The position numbers and the translations under genes were made by a program. Of a stretch of 41,535 nt of DNA, positions 23,935 to 32,319 are shown piece after piece (position 1 is the first letter of the stretch; the number at the start of each line of letters is the position of its first letter). This DNA comes from an uncultured Lachnospiraceae bacterium. GTDB lineage: Bacteria > Bacillota > Clostridia > Lachnospirales > Lachnospiraceae. The stretch covers positions 1-41,535 of the forward strand of contig CATBDC010000037.1 of assembly GCA_949502235.1 (NCBI GenBank), written 5' to 3'. The notes under the pieces are model-generated. The model searched no databases. It saw only the letters and a program-made list of their open reading frames with translations, and was not told the origin of the DNA.

Positions 23935-25038
23935 ATGAAAAAGAAATGGTTATCAGCCATACTGGCAGGAGTTATGGTTTTCTCTCTGGCAGCATGCGGC
24001 GGACAAAATGAGGACGCATCACAGGGAGAAGACAAGGAAGAAACAAAACAAGAAGAAACAAAACAGGAAGAAACAGCAGAGATGGAGGATACGGTAGTCG
24101 TGTATTCCACACATCCGGAGGAGCTTTTAGAGGCAATCGGTACTGCGTTTACCGAAAAAACCGGCGTAGAGGTGGAGTACATTAATTTAAAAGGTGAACT
24201 GGCAGATCGGGTGAGAAGTGAAAAGGATAACCCGCAGGCGGATATTATGTTCGGCGGAGATGCCGCAACTTACATGCAGCTCAATGAAGAGGAATGTTTT
24301 GACGCGGCAGAGCCTTCGTGGGCTTCGGAGCTGTCATCTGATTACAAGGATGCGGACGGGAAATGGTATGGGACAATTAAAACTCCTGTTATGATGTTCT
24401 ATAATACAGAGCAGATGTCAGCAGAGGAGGCGCCGTCTGACTGGAGTGCACTGGCAGAGGAGGCGTATAAGGATAAGATTGTTACCCGTGATTCCTTATC
24501 ATCCTCTATGCGTTCTGCAATTACTGCGCTGATTTACAGTATTTCAGAAAATGAAAGTGAGGACGCGGCATGGGAGTTTATTGAGAAGCTGGATGCAAAT
24601 ACAAAGAATTACTATAACAGCGGCAGCATGATGTATGAGGCAGTTGGAAAGGGTGAGGCACCTATTTCCATTGCAGTACTGAACGATATTATTACAAACC
24701 GTGATAAAAACGGACTTCCTGTTGAGGTAATTGATGCTGAAAGCGGGGCTATTGTGCTGACAGACTGTATTGCGAAAATAAAAAATGCACCTCATCCAAA
24801 CGCGGCAGAGGCTTTTCTTGATTTCGCGGGAAGTAAGGAGATACAGGCAATGGTGGCAAATGATTTCAGCCGTCTGCCTGCGCTGGATAGCGCGCTTCCT
24901 GACTGCCCGGAATGGATGCAGACAGAATATAAGTCCATGGAGCTTGACTGGACTGCTATTGGAAAGAATCAGTCAGACTGGCTTGAGAAATGGGAGACTG
25001 ATTATATTGATGCTAATAAAGCAGTTGCGTCAGAATAA
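23935..25038 (+). CDS. ABC transporter substrate-binding lipoprotein (Fe3+/phosphonate type)
   Basis: A 367-residue lipoprotein. The signal peptide ends in the lipobox LAAC (Cys at ~21). A flexible linker follows with EETKQEETKQEE repeats, then a type II periplasmic-binding fold beginning VVVYSTHPEELLEAIGTAF. The sequence pattern (NPQADIMFGGDAATYMQ, WYGTIKTPVMMFYNT, NYYNSGSMMYEAVGKGEAPISI) matches the FbpA/FutA/PhnS group that binds ferric iron, 2-aminoethylphosphonate or thiamine-like ligands. The NYYNSG tyrosines recall the metal-binding pair of FbpA proteins, but this cannot be confirmed here. The ribosome site AAGGAGGAAGG is strong. A hairpin terminator after the gene suggests it is made in excess over the ATPase and permease. 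Confidence 0.87.
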   Translation: MKKKWLSAILAGVMVFSLAACGGQNEDASQGEDKEETKQEETKQEETAEMEDTVVVYSTHPEELLEAIGTAFTEKTGVEVEYINLKGELADRVRSEKDNPQADIMFGGDAATYMQLNEEECFDAAEPSWASELSSDYKDADGKWYGTIKTPVMMFYNTEQMSAEEAPSDWSALAEEAYKDKIVTRDSLSSSMRSAITALIYSISENESEDAAWEFIEKLDANTKNYYNSGSMMYEAVGKGEAPISIAVLNDIITNRDKNGLPVEVIDAESGAIVLTDCIAKIKNAPHPNAAEAFLDFAGSKEIQAMVANDFSRLPALDSALPDCPEWMQTEYKSMELDWTAIGKNQSDWLEKWETDYIDANKAVASE

Positions 25039-25059
25039 TTAGAATACAGGCTGACGTTT

Positions 25060-25093
25060 GAAATAGCGGGGGTATACTCCGCTGTTTCTTTTG
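25060..25093 (+). terminator. intra-operon attenuator between binding protein and ATPase genes
   Basis: GAAATAGCGG (25060-25069) pairs with CCGCTGTTTC (25079-25088, one G-U pair) and is followed by TTTTG. It lies in the 73-bp gap between the lipoprotein and ATPase genes. The U-run is short, so partial termination is the natural reading. Confidence 0.65.
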
Positions 25094-25111
25094 ATAAATG
25101 GAGAATAGAAC

Positions 25112-26062
25112 ATGAGTAATATAGTGTTAAAAGGTATCAGCCATGCATATGAAAAGGAGAAGGTTCTTAATGGAATTGACCTGACAATCGAGGAGGGGGA
25201 GCTTCTCACTCTTCTTGGGCCTTCTGGATGCGGAAAGACTACCATATTGCGGATTATTGCCGGCTTTATTATACCGGATGAGGGGGCAGTGCTGTCAGGG
25301 GAGGCGGACATTACAAAATGGGCGCCTGAAAACAGAAATATGGGTATTGTCTTTCAGAATTATGCATTGTTTCCGAACATGAGTGTAAAGGATAATATTG
25401 CCTATGGACTTAAGATACGCAAAAAGGGAAGGGACTATATAGAGGAAAAATGCCGGGAGTATATGAAACTGACCGGGCTTTTGGAGTACGAAAAACGGAA
25501 GGTAAACGAGCTTTCGGGAGGGCAGCAGCAGCGTGTGGCCATAGCAAGGGCGCTGGCTATCGAACCGCAGATGCTTCTTCTGGACGAGCCTATGTCTAAC
25601 CTGGATGTTTCTCTTCGGACAAGAATGAGAGAGGAAATAAGGGCGATTCAGAAAAAAATCGGGATTACTACACTTTTTATTACACATGACCAGCAGGAGG
25701 CTTTGTCCATATCCGACAGGGTAGCTGTAATGAATAAGGGAAGGATCCTGCAGATCGGAACCCCGAAAGAGATTTATGATGAGCCGGAGAGGAGCTTTGC
25801 CGCTGATTTTGTGGGAACCTCCAATTATATAAACGGACACTTTATACGTCCGGAGCAGTTAAGGCTTGGACAGGGCGGGGAAAAGGGAATTCCCGTGGTG
25901 GTAAAGGACGTAAAATTTATGGGTATGTACTTCGAATATACAGTTGTCTGTACGGATGACTCAGGAAAGGCGCAAAACTACTGTGTTACGGAAATAAACC
26001 GGGGGAAAGCATACAGAGAATGGCATGCAGGCGACACAGCGTATCTGTATGTGAATTTATAG
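25112..26062 (+). CDS. ABC importer ATP-binding protein (FbpC/PotA type)
   Basis: A 316-residue ATPase for the importer. Walker A is GPSGCGKTT, the Q-loop is GIVFQNYALFP, the signature is LSGGQQQR, Walker B is LLLDEPMSNLD and the switch His lies in LFITHDQQEAL. After ~235 a short C-terminal beta domain (FIRPEQLRLG..., ending AGDTAYLYVNL) resembles the TOBE domain of iron, phosphonate, polyamine and thiamine importers. GGAG lies upstream of ATG 25112. The permease gene follows after about 12 bp. Together with the lipoprotein and the two-domain permease this makes a complete importer; the ligand remains open. Confidence 0.92.
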   Translation: MSNIVLKGISHAYEKEKVLNGIDLTIEEGELLTLLGPSGCGKTTILRIIAGFIIPDEGAVLSGEADITKWAPENRNMGIVFQNYALFPNMSVKDNIAYGLKIRKKGRDYIEEKCREYMKLTGLLEYEKRKVNELSGGQQQRVAIARALAIEPQMLLLDEPMSNLDVSLRTRMREEIRAIQKKIGITTLFITHDQQEALSISDRVAVMNKGRILQIGTPKEIYDEPERSFAADFVGTSNYINGHFIRPEQLRLGQGGEKGIPVVVKDVKFMGMYFEYTVVCTDDSGKAQNYCVTEINRGKAYREWHAGDTAYLYVNL

Positions 26063-26074
26063 ATCGTGTGGTTG

Positions 26075-27769
26075 ATGAAAATGAAAAATAAGAATCATAT
26101 AAAGATAAAAAGCGGACTGCTTAAGGGTTCATGGTATATCGTGCTGGCGTTTCTTCTGACAGGATATATTGTCGTGCCTTTTCTATGTACAGTTATAAAG
26201 TCATTTCAAACGGAGAATGGGTATGGACTAAGTAATATAAAGGACTATCTGTCCAATCCCAACCAGCTCCGTGTCATACTTAATACAGTGATGCTGGGAG
26301 CGGCATCTGTTCTTGTATGCGGCATTGTCGGGATCATGCTGGCCCTGTATATGACATTTTTAGCAGGCAGGGAAAAGAAAATTGTTCATATTCTGCTTTT
26401 AAGCCCCATGATGATCCCTGGGGTTATTGTTGTAATCTCCTTTATCCAGCTGTACGGGGAAAGCGGGATGGTTACAAAGGGACTGGAATATTTATTCCAT
26501 TTAACAGAGGCTCCCTTTCATTTTCAGGGCTTCGGCGCAATTGTATTTGTAATCGCCTACACGCAATATGTTTATTTCTATTTGAATATCTATGTGGCAT
26601 TAAAGTATATAGACTATTCACTGATAGAGGCGGCAAGAGGAATGGGAACCTCAAAAATGAGGGTGTTTGCGGATGTTATATGGCCGGAAATACTGCCGGC
26701 GGTGCTGACATCTGTGATTGTTACCTTTGCATCAGGAATCAGCTCTTTTTCCGCTCCGAATCTGATTGGAGGAGGCTTTAAGGTACTAAGTACCCAGATT
26801 GTCCGTTCAAAGGCGAATAATCATATGGAGACGGCGTCTGTGCAGGTTGTTATCCTGTTTCTGATAAGCCTTTCCGTGATGATGCTTATTCAGTACTACA
26901 GCAGAAAGTACGGGAATATAAATTCAGCCAGAGCCTCGGCGGTTGTGAGGACAGGGAAAAAGAAAGGCATTTTCGTAAGCTTATGCAGGATTGTAATTGT
27001 AGTTCAGATCATTATGGTGGTTCTTCCGGTTGCGGCAATTGTGTATCTTTCGTTTGTAGATACAAAGTCCATTATGACAATGATATTTCCGAGGGGCTTT
27101 ACGCTTGAGAATTATCTGATCATTGCAGAAAAGGGACGGGTGCTTAAACCGCTGATCAATAGTATTAAGATGTCAGTCATGGCTGTGGCGGCCGGATTAG
27201 CCATTACAGTGCCGACCGCATATATGGTTGTTAAGTATAAGGGAAAATGGAATATGCTGTTTAGAATGTTAATTATGCTTCCGTGGGCCATGCCTGCAAG
27301 TGTAATAGCGGTAAACCTGATAAATGCATTTAACAAAAAAAGTATTTTTGCTTTTAATCAGTCTTTGATAGGTGGTTTCTACATTTTACCGATTGCCTAT
27401 GCCATTACATCCCTTCCTCTTTTGTACAGCTCAAATGAGGTGGCGGTGCAGGGGATAAATAAAAATCTGGAGGAGGCATCCCAGAGCCTTGGGGCGGGTA
27501 TGTTTTATACCTTTATTCACGTAATCATTCCGAATATAGCGCCCGGAATTATGGCAGGGGGTATCCTGGGACTGATACGGAATATAGGGGAGTACACAAT
27601 GTCAGCCCTGCTGTACGGCGTATATAACCGTCCCATATCTATTTCTATGGTTACGAACATGCAGGAGTTTAAAATGGGCATTTCCCTGGCATACGGCGTT
27701 ATCGTGATCATCATATGCTATGTGGCCCTGGGGCTGATATTTAAGTTTGATAAAGAGAAATATTTTTAA
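26075..27769 (+). CDS. ABC importer permease, two fused transmembrane modules (FbpB type)
   Basis: A 564-residue membrane protein made of two homologous halves, each with about six membrane segments and an EAA loop that contacts the ATPase: LIEAARGMGTSKMRVFADVIWP (~180-200) and LEEASQSLGAGMFYTFIHVIIP (~470-490). The fused double-permease form is characteristic of ferric iron (FbpB/SfuB) and 2-aminoethylphosphonate importers, in agreement with the lipoprotein and ATPase encoded upstream. The start is uncertain: ATG 26075 is chosen, but no good ribosome site is visible and GTG 26066 or ATG 26081 are possible. Translation may be coupled to the ATPase gene, which ends 12 bp upstream. Confidence 0.9.
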   Translation: MKMKNKNHIKIKSGLLKGSWYIVLAFLLTGYIVVPFLCTVIKSFQTENGYGLSNIKDYLSNPNQLRVILNTVMLGAASVLVCGIVGIMLALYMTFLAGREKKIVHILLLSPMMIPGVIVVISFIQLYGESGMVTKGLEYLFHLTEAPFHFQGFGAIVFVIAYTQYVYFYLNIYVALKYIDYSLIEAARGMGTSKMRVFADVIWPEILPAVLTSVIVTFASGISSFSAPNLIGGGFKVLSTQIVRSKANNHMETASVQVVILFLISLSVMMLIQYYSRKYGNINSARASAVVRTGKKKGIFVSLCRIVIVVQIIMVVLPVAAIVYLSFVDTKSIMTMIFPRGFTLENYLIIAEKGRVLKPLINSIKMSVMAVAAGLAITVPTAYMVVKYKGKWNMLFRMLIMLPWAMPASVIAVNLINAFNKKSIFAFNQSLIGGFYILPIAYAITSLPLLYSSNEVAVQGINKNLEEASQSLGAGMFYTFIHVIIPNIAPGIMAGGILGLIRNIGEYTMSALLYGVYNRPISISMVTNMQEFKMGISLAYGVIVIIICYVALGLIFKFDKEKYF

Positions 27770-27868
27770 GCTGCTGTTCACGAGGCTGGTTCAGAGTTAA
27801 ATCTTATGATTTATACATAACCGGCCGATAGTTATATATAGAGAATAAGAAGGCAGGTGCAGGCAGAT

Positions 27869-28858
27869 ATGAAAATATACGGAGATTATTCATTTTTTAC
27901 AGACAAAATGGGCATAAAGAATCCATCACAGATGAAAGCAATGCAGGGAAATACGAAGCTTTCGGAATTTGCAGATCAATTTATAGAGGATCATAAAATG
28001 GCTGTAAAGGACGAGATGACGGTTTCCAGGGAGGGCATGGACTATATCCGGGAGCAGCTTTATCATATGGGAGAAGAAGCGGAGCTGACTGCGGGGGAGA
28101 ATAAAACCCAGACCCAGATCACATACGGAAAGGGTACGCCCACAGATAAATTATACGCGGACATGATAAAGCTTCACAGCGATACAATCAATGATTACGG
28201 TGTAAGCCGCAACCTTTATCTTGATATAAACGGCGCATATATGGAGGAGATGAAGGGAAAAGACAGCCGGGACTGGGACAGCCATATGGAGGCTCTTGCG
28301 AAGGCCTATACCTCTGTGCGTAAAAAAATCACAGAAGGATATGAAAACGGCACGAGGACGGTATGGATACAGGATGATTCTGCCGGGGATGATTTTGAAG
28401 GCGTCTGTCTTGAGATAGACGGACAGACAGTACGCTACCGCAAGCTTACGAAGGAAGAAGAGATTGACATGCTGGACAAAGCTGTTGATAAGTTTACGGA
28501 AAAAGTGGCAGAATGGTATGTAAAGGAAGAGGAGTCTATAAAAAAAGAGGAAGCAGAGAAAGAAGCCTGGGAAGCCTATCAGGAAGAGAATAGCTACTGG
28601 ATGAACTTTGAAATGACTGTAAATCGTCTTGTGGGTGAAGCAAAAGCTCTTTTAGACAGGGTGCGGGAAGAGATAGCAAGACTGGAAAAGATGAGCGAAA
28701 AGGAGATAGACTTTGAGGGCAGAATGGAGACGGAAGCTTATAACTACAGGGCAGAGACCGTGGCAAGGGGAAAGCAGCAGACGCAGCTTGCAAATTACAG
28801 AAAAATGAGCCAGATGGTGTCAGATGTGATGACATTGTGGGGGAATGTCAGGGCTTAG
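27869..28858 (+). CDS. conserved-looking cytosolic protein, function unknown
   Basis: A 329-residue soluble protein with no signal peptide or membrane segment. It begins MKIYGDYSFFTDKMGIKNPSQM, contains a middle region with YGVSRNLYLDINGAYMEEMKG, and has a long, highly charged helical part (~195-300) with coiled-coil character (EEESIKKEEAEKEAWEAYQEE). It ends with a Gln/Lys-rich helix. I do not recognise the family and infer no function. It lies ~100 bp after the importer permease with no clear terminator between, so it may share that transcript. I start at ATG 27869 after AAGGCAGG; GTG 27857 is the alternative. Codon use matches the neighbouring genes. Confidence 0.75.
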   Translation: MKIYGDYSFFTDKMGIKNPSQMKAMQGNTKLSEFADQFIEDHKMAVKDEMTVSREGMDYIREQLYHMGEEAELTAGENKTQTQITYGKGTPTDKLYADMIKLHSDTINDYGVSRNLYLDINGAYMEEMKGKDSRDWDSHMEALAKAYTSVRKKITEGYENGTRTVWIQDDSAGDDFEGVCLEIDGQTVRYRKLTKEEEIDMLDKAVDKFTEKVAEWYVKEEESIKKEEAEKEAWEAYQEENSYWMNFEMTVNRLVGEAKALLDRVREEIARLEKMSEKEIDFEGRMETEAYNYRAETVARGKQQTQLANYRKMSQMVSDVMTLWGNVRA

Positions 28859-28956
28859 CTAATCCTGCAGGGGTGGAAAAATTTCAGATTCAGGTCATAT
28901 TTTATGCAGGTGTTTATTACAATTAGTAATAATAGATTCTGTATGGAGAATGATAA

Positions 28957-30225
28957 ATGAAACGTCTTTTTTTGCTGCTGCTTAGCGCTGCACTTGTTTT
29001 TCAGCCTGTTATGGCAGCAGACACAAACGGCCAGGAACAGATTGACAGCCAGGAAGAGGCAGGCAGTCAGGAATCAACGGAAGAGGAGGGCGGGGAAGCA
29101 GCAGAGGAAGAAAAGGAAGGGGAAGCAGCAGAGGAAAGCCAGGGCGGAATAGATGTATCAGCCCCATCGGCAATCCTCATAGAAGCCTCTACCGGGCAGG
29201 TGATTTATGAAAAGGATGCGGACTCCATAAGACCTCCGGCCAGTGTCACAAAGGTCATGACACTGCTTCTTATTTTTGATGCCCTTTCAGAGGGAAGGAT
29301 AAAGCTGGAGGATGAGGTGACGACTTCAGAGTACGCGGCCTCTATGGGAGGCTCCCAGGTATTTCTTGAGCCGGGGGAGGTTCAGACAGTAGATACCATG
29401 ATCAAATGTATCTCTGTGGCAAGTGCAAACGATGCCTGTGTGGCCATGGCAGAACACATCTGCGGCAATGAGGAGGAGTTTGTGGCGCAGATGAACGAAC
29501 GGGCAAAGGGTCTTGGCATGGAGAATACCCGTTTTATCAATTGCAACGGTCTGGATGCGGACGGCCACGAGACGACAGCTAGGGATATTTCCCTTATGTC
29601 CCGCGAACTTATTACCAAATATCCCCAGATCCGTGACTACTGCATGATCTGGATGGAAAATATTACCCACACAACAAAAAAGGGCACATCGGAATTCGGC
29701 CTTACGAACACTAACAAGCTGATACGCCAGTACCAGTATGCTACCGGCCTCAAAACCGGCTCCACCAGCAAGGCAAAATTCTGCGTATCCGCCACGGCAG
29801 AAAAAGACGGGATGGAGCTGATTGCAGTTATTATGGCTGCAGACGATAGTAAGGCCCGGGTAAGAGACGCGACAGCTCTCTTAAATTACGGCTTTGGAAA
29901 ATGCAGAAAGTATGAAGAGGAGAAGACAGAAGGGATAAAGCCTGTCCCCGTAAAACGGGGAGTAGAAGATCAGGTGGAGGCAGCCCAGAAGGAGCCTTTT
30001 ACTTACATAGACACAACAGGAGCAGATCTGTCAGCTATCGAGAGAAAGGTTTCCATGAAAAAGAGCTTGAAGGCTCCGGTAAAAAAAGGCCAGAAGGCAG
30101 GCGAAGCCAAATATTACCTGAACGGCACGGAAATCGGCAGTATTGATATCCTGACCACAGAAGCCGTAGCAAGGGCAAGCTATCAAAGCGTTATGCTGGA
30201 GGCCATAAAAGAAATTTTATTATAG
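28957..30225 (+). CDS. secreted D-alanyl-D-alanine carboxypeptidase (PBP5/DacA type, S11)
   Basis: A 422-residue penicillin-binding enzyme that trims the terminal D-Ala of peptidoglycan stem peptides. The signal peptide (1-~20, ending VMAAD) is followed by an acidic low-complexity linker (~25-65, Glu/Ser/Gln-rich) not found in model DacA. The S11 catalytic motifs follow: SVTK with Ser96, SAN at ~156 and KTG at ~266 (GLKTGSTSKAKF). A C-terminal beta domain resembles the PBP5 C-terminal domain and ends in a hydrophobic helix (ASYQSVMLEAIKEILL) that could associate with the membrane. GGAG precedes ATG 28957. It is paralogous to the carboxypeptidase at 35544-36773. Confidence 0.92.
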   Translation: MKRLFLLLLSAALVFQPVMAADTNGQEQIDSQEEAGSQESTEEEGGEAAEEEKEGEAAEESQGGIDVSAPSAILIEASTGQVIYEKDADSIRPPASVTKVMTLLLIFDALSEGRIKLEDEVTTSEYAASMGGSQVFLEPGEVQTVDTMIKCISVASANDACVAMAEHICGNEEEFVAQMNERAKGLGMENTRFINCNGLDADGHETTARDISLMSRELITKYPQIRDYCMIWMENITHTTKKGTSEFGLTNTNKLIRQYQYATGLKTGSTSKAKFCVSATAEKDGMELIAVIMAADDSKARVRDATALLNYGFGKCRKYEEEKTEGIKPVPVKRGVEDQVEAAQKEPFTYIDTTGADLSAIERKVSMKKSLKAPVKKGQKAGEAKYYLNGTEIGSIDILTTEAVARASYQSVMLEAIKEILL

Positions 30226-30319
30226 CTTAGGAGTACTTTTTATGCAGATACGGGTTTGCGTTTTGTGGTAAAGAAGTACTGATTAGGTGAGAACTGCTGT
30301 TTTTAGACAGCCAGCGTTA

Positions 30320-30391
30320 TTCAAGGGACGGAAGTTCTTAAGATGCCTTTCCTAACACGGGCAGGGCATCTTCGGACTTGCGTCCCTTGAA
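30320..30391. terminator. long hairpin between convergent genes, probable bidirectional terminator or repeat
   Basis: TTCAAGGGACG (30320-30330) pairs perfectly with CGTCCCTTGAA (30381-30391). Inside, AAGATGCC (30340-30347) pairs with GGCATCTT (30365-30372). The 72-nt structure lies in the 195-bp gap between the convergent carboxypeptidase and aminopeptidase P genes. It is more elaborate than a simple terminator and could be a separate repeat element. Confidence 0.6.
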
Positions 30392-30420
30392 CGCCATTTT
30401 AAACCGTACAGGTAAAAAAT

Positions 30421-32208
30421 TTATACTTCCCTGGTATACTCCTTAAGCCACTCCCTCTCATCTTCATTAAGATGCGGAGCCACTACCTCATACACCTTGG
30501 CATGATATTCATTCAGCTGTTTTTTATCCTCAGCAGTGAGCATTTCTACTTTTATTGCATCTAAATCAATCGGCACATAGGTGATGGGCTCGAAGTAAAG
30601 GAACTGGCCGTAATCGGTTTCCTGTCCTTTTCGTACCAGCAGTTCATTTTCCGTACGGATGCCGTGGGAGCCTTCAATGTAGATTCCCGGCTCATCCGTA
30701 ATGATCATGCCGGCCTCAATCTCCGCACGCTCTCTTTCGCGGATCTTGATGCGGAAGCCGCAGGGAGCCTCGTGGATATTCATAAGGTAACCGACCCCGT
30801 GCCCGGTTCCGTGGTTGTAATCAATTCCTCTCTCCCATGCGGGCATCCTTGCGAGAATATCAAGGTTATAACCGCAGGTTCCATGAAGAAATACCGCTCT
30901 TGCAAGCCGCAGGTTACAAAGAAGCACGGTTGTGAAATCCTCCTTCATGCGGTCTGTCAGCTCTCCGAAGGCAAAGGTTCTTGTAATGTCCGTAGAGCCT
31001 TCCATATATCCGCCGCCGGTATCGGTAAGGAAAAGACCATCAGTTACAACCGGTACATTTGTTTCCGGTGTGGCGCTGTAGTGGACAATGGCGCCGTGCT
31101 CACCGGAGCCGCAGATTGGCTCAAAGCTCTGCCACAGATAGCCTTCCTGCTCCTTGCGGAATTCCTCCAGCTTTTCGGCTGCGCTGATTTCTGTGATTTC
31201 CATCTTACCGATATTCTTCTTAAGCCAGTACATGAACTTTGTAACGGCAACACCGTCTTTTTCGTGTGCTTTAATAATGTTTTTGATCTCAGTGTCATTT
31301 TTCATGGCCTTCATAAGCACGGACGGGTTTGTTTTTTCAACAATCCTGGCTTCCTTCGGGAGATTGTTGTAAAGAGCGTAATTCAGCCTTGCAGGGTCAA
31401 CCCAGATGGCGCTGTCAGGAGAAAGTGCCTTTGCGTCCTCGTAGATGGCATTATAAGGACGAAGGGAAACACTGTCCTTAGAGAGCTTTTCCTTCATCTC
31501 TTCCGTAAGCTTGCGCTCATCTACATAAAGCTTCATATCCTCCATTGTGATGACTGCGTAGGATAGAAGAAGAGGGAAGTATTCGATATCATTTCCGCGC
31601 AGGTTGGTGGTCCAGCAGATATCATCGAGAGATGCCATAATATGTACGGTACAGTTTTCCTTCTTCATCTCCTCACGGATGCGGGCAAGCTTTTCCCCTG
31701 TGCTTTGTCCCGTATATTCTTCCCCTAGTGCAAATGCCGGCTCTTCGGAAAGGGGCGGGCGGTCTTCCCAGATATGGTCAATCAGATCCTCGGAATAGTC
31801 AATGCTTCCGTTTTTTCCGGAAACAGCCTTCTCAAGCTCCTGTCCGCTTGCCATCGCTACAACGCGTCCGTCAAAGCCTAATTTTCCGCCTTCGGGAAGG
31901 ACTTTCCCAACGTATTCTTCTACAGTAGGAACATCCTTTTCCCCCATCTTAAAAAGGGTAACGCCGCTTCCCTCAAGCTGCTTTGCAGCCTGGATAAAAT
32001 AGCGGCCATCGGTCCACAGCCCGGCCTCTGTCTGCGTGATGACAGCAGTTCCCGCGGATCCTGTAAAGCCTGTGATAAATGCTCTTGCCTTAAAATGTTC
32101 CCCAACATATTCGCTCTGATGATTGTCATCTGTGGGAACTAAGTATACATCATATCCACGTTCCTTCATCAGCCCGCGAAGAGCGGCAATTCTTTCTGGT
32201 ACATTCAT
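30421..32208 (-). CDS. pepP: Xaa-Pro aminopeptidase (aminopeptidase P, M24B)
   Basis: A 595-residue cytosolic metallopeptidase that removes N-terminal residues preceding proline. Two creatinase-like N-terminal domains (~1-310) precede the pita-bread M24 domain. The five metal ligands are visible: Asp in LTDTGGGYMEG, Asp in STDITRTF, His in NHGTGHGVG, Glu in TDEPGIYIEG and Glu in RTENELLV. The length of ~595 matches the large eukaryote-like aminopeptidase P form found in many Firmicutes rather than the ~440-residue E. coli form. A strong AAAGGAGG site precedes ATG 32208. It is transcribed divergently from the HAD-IIA gene, and the two promoters share one -35 box. Confidence 0.94.
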   Translation of the reverse strand: MNVPERIAALRGLMKERGYDVYLVPTDDNHQSEYVGEHFKARAFITGFTGSAGTAVITQTEAGLWTDGRYFIQAAKQLEGSGVTLFKMGEKDVPTVEEYVGKVLPEGGKLGFDGRVVAMASGQELEKAVSGKNGSIDYSEDLIDHIWEDRPPLSEEPAFALGEEYTGQSTGEKLARIREEMKKENCTVHIMASLDDICWTTNLRGNDIEYFPLLLSYAVITMEDMKLYVDERKLTEEMKEKLSKDSVSLRPYNAIYEDAKALSPDSAIWVDPARLNYALYNNLPKEARIVEKTNPSVLMKAMKNDTEIKNIIKAHEKDGVAVTKFMYWLKKNIGKMEITEISAAEKLEEFRKEQEGYLWQSFEPICGSGEHGAIVHYSATPETNVPVVTDGLFLTDTGGGYMEGSTDITRTFAFGELTDRMKEDFTTVLLCNLRLARAVFLHGTCGYNLDILARMPAWERGIDYNHGTGHGVGYLMNIHEAPCGFRIKIRERERAEIEAGMIITDEPGIYIEGSHGIRTENELLVRKGQETDYGQFLYFEPITYVPIDLDAIKVEMLTAEDKKQLNEYHAKVYEVVAPHLNEDEREWLKEYTREV

Positions 32209-32242
32209 GATAAAAAACCTCCTTTATTATGTTACTTCTCTG

Positions 32243-32294
32243 ATATAAAATTCTAACATATTTATTTGCAAAATAACAGGAATAATTATATAAT
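32243..32294. promoter_or_regulatory. divergent promoters sharing a palindromic -35 box
   Basis: TTGCAA at 32266-32271 is its own reverse complement. On the plus strand TATAAT lies 17 bp downstream (32289-32294), serving the HAD-IIA gene. On the minus strand TTATAT also lies 17 bp downstream (32248-32243), serving the aminopeptidase gene. Polymerase can use only one direction at a time. Confidence 0.7.
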
Positions 32295-32319
32295 TATCCA
32301 AGATGAAAGGAAACTAAAA

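Noticed and set aside
24010-24085. AAGAAACAAAACA repeat in the lipoprotein gene as a mobile or phase-variable repeat
   Set aside because: Only two to three copies of a codon-level repeat (KQEET) in the usual flexible linker after the lipobox; no sign of slippage potential beyond that.
30664-31566. Plus-strand 300-codon frame inside the aminopeptidase P gene
   Set aside because: It lies opposite a complete M24 peptidase with all metal ligands and has no promoter or ribosome site.
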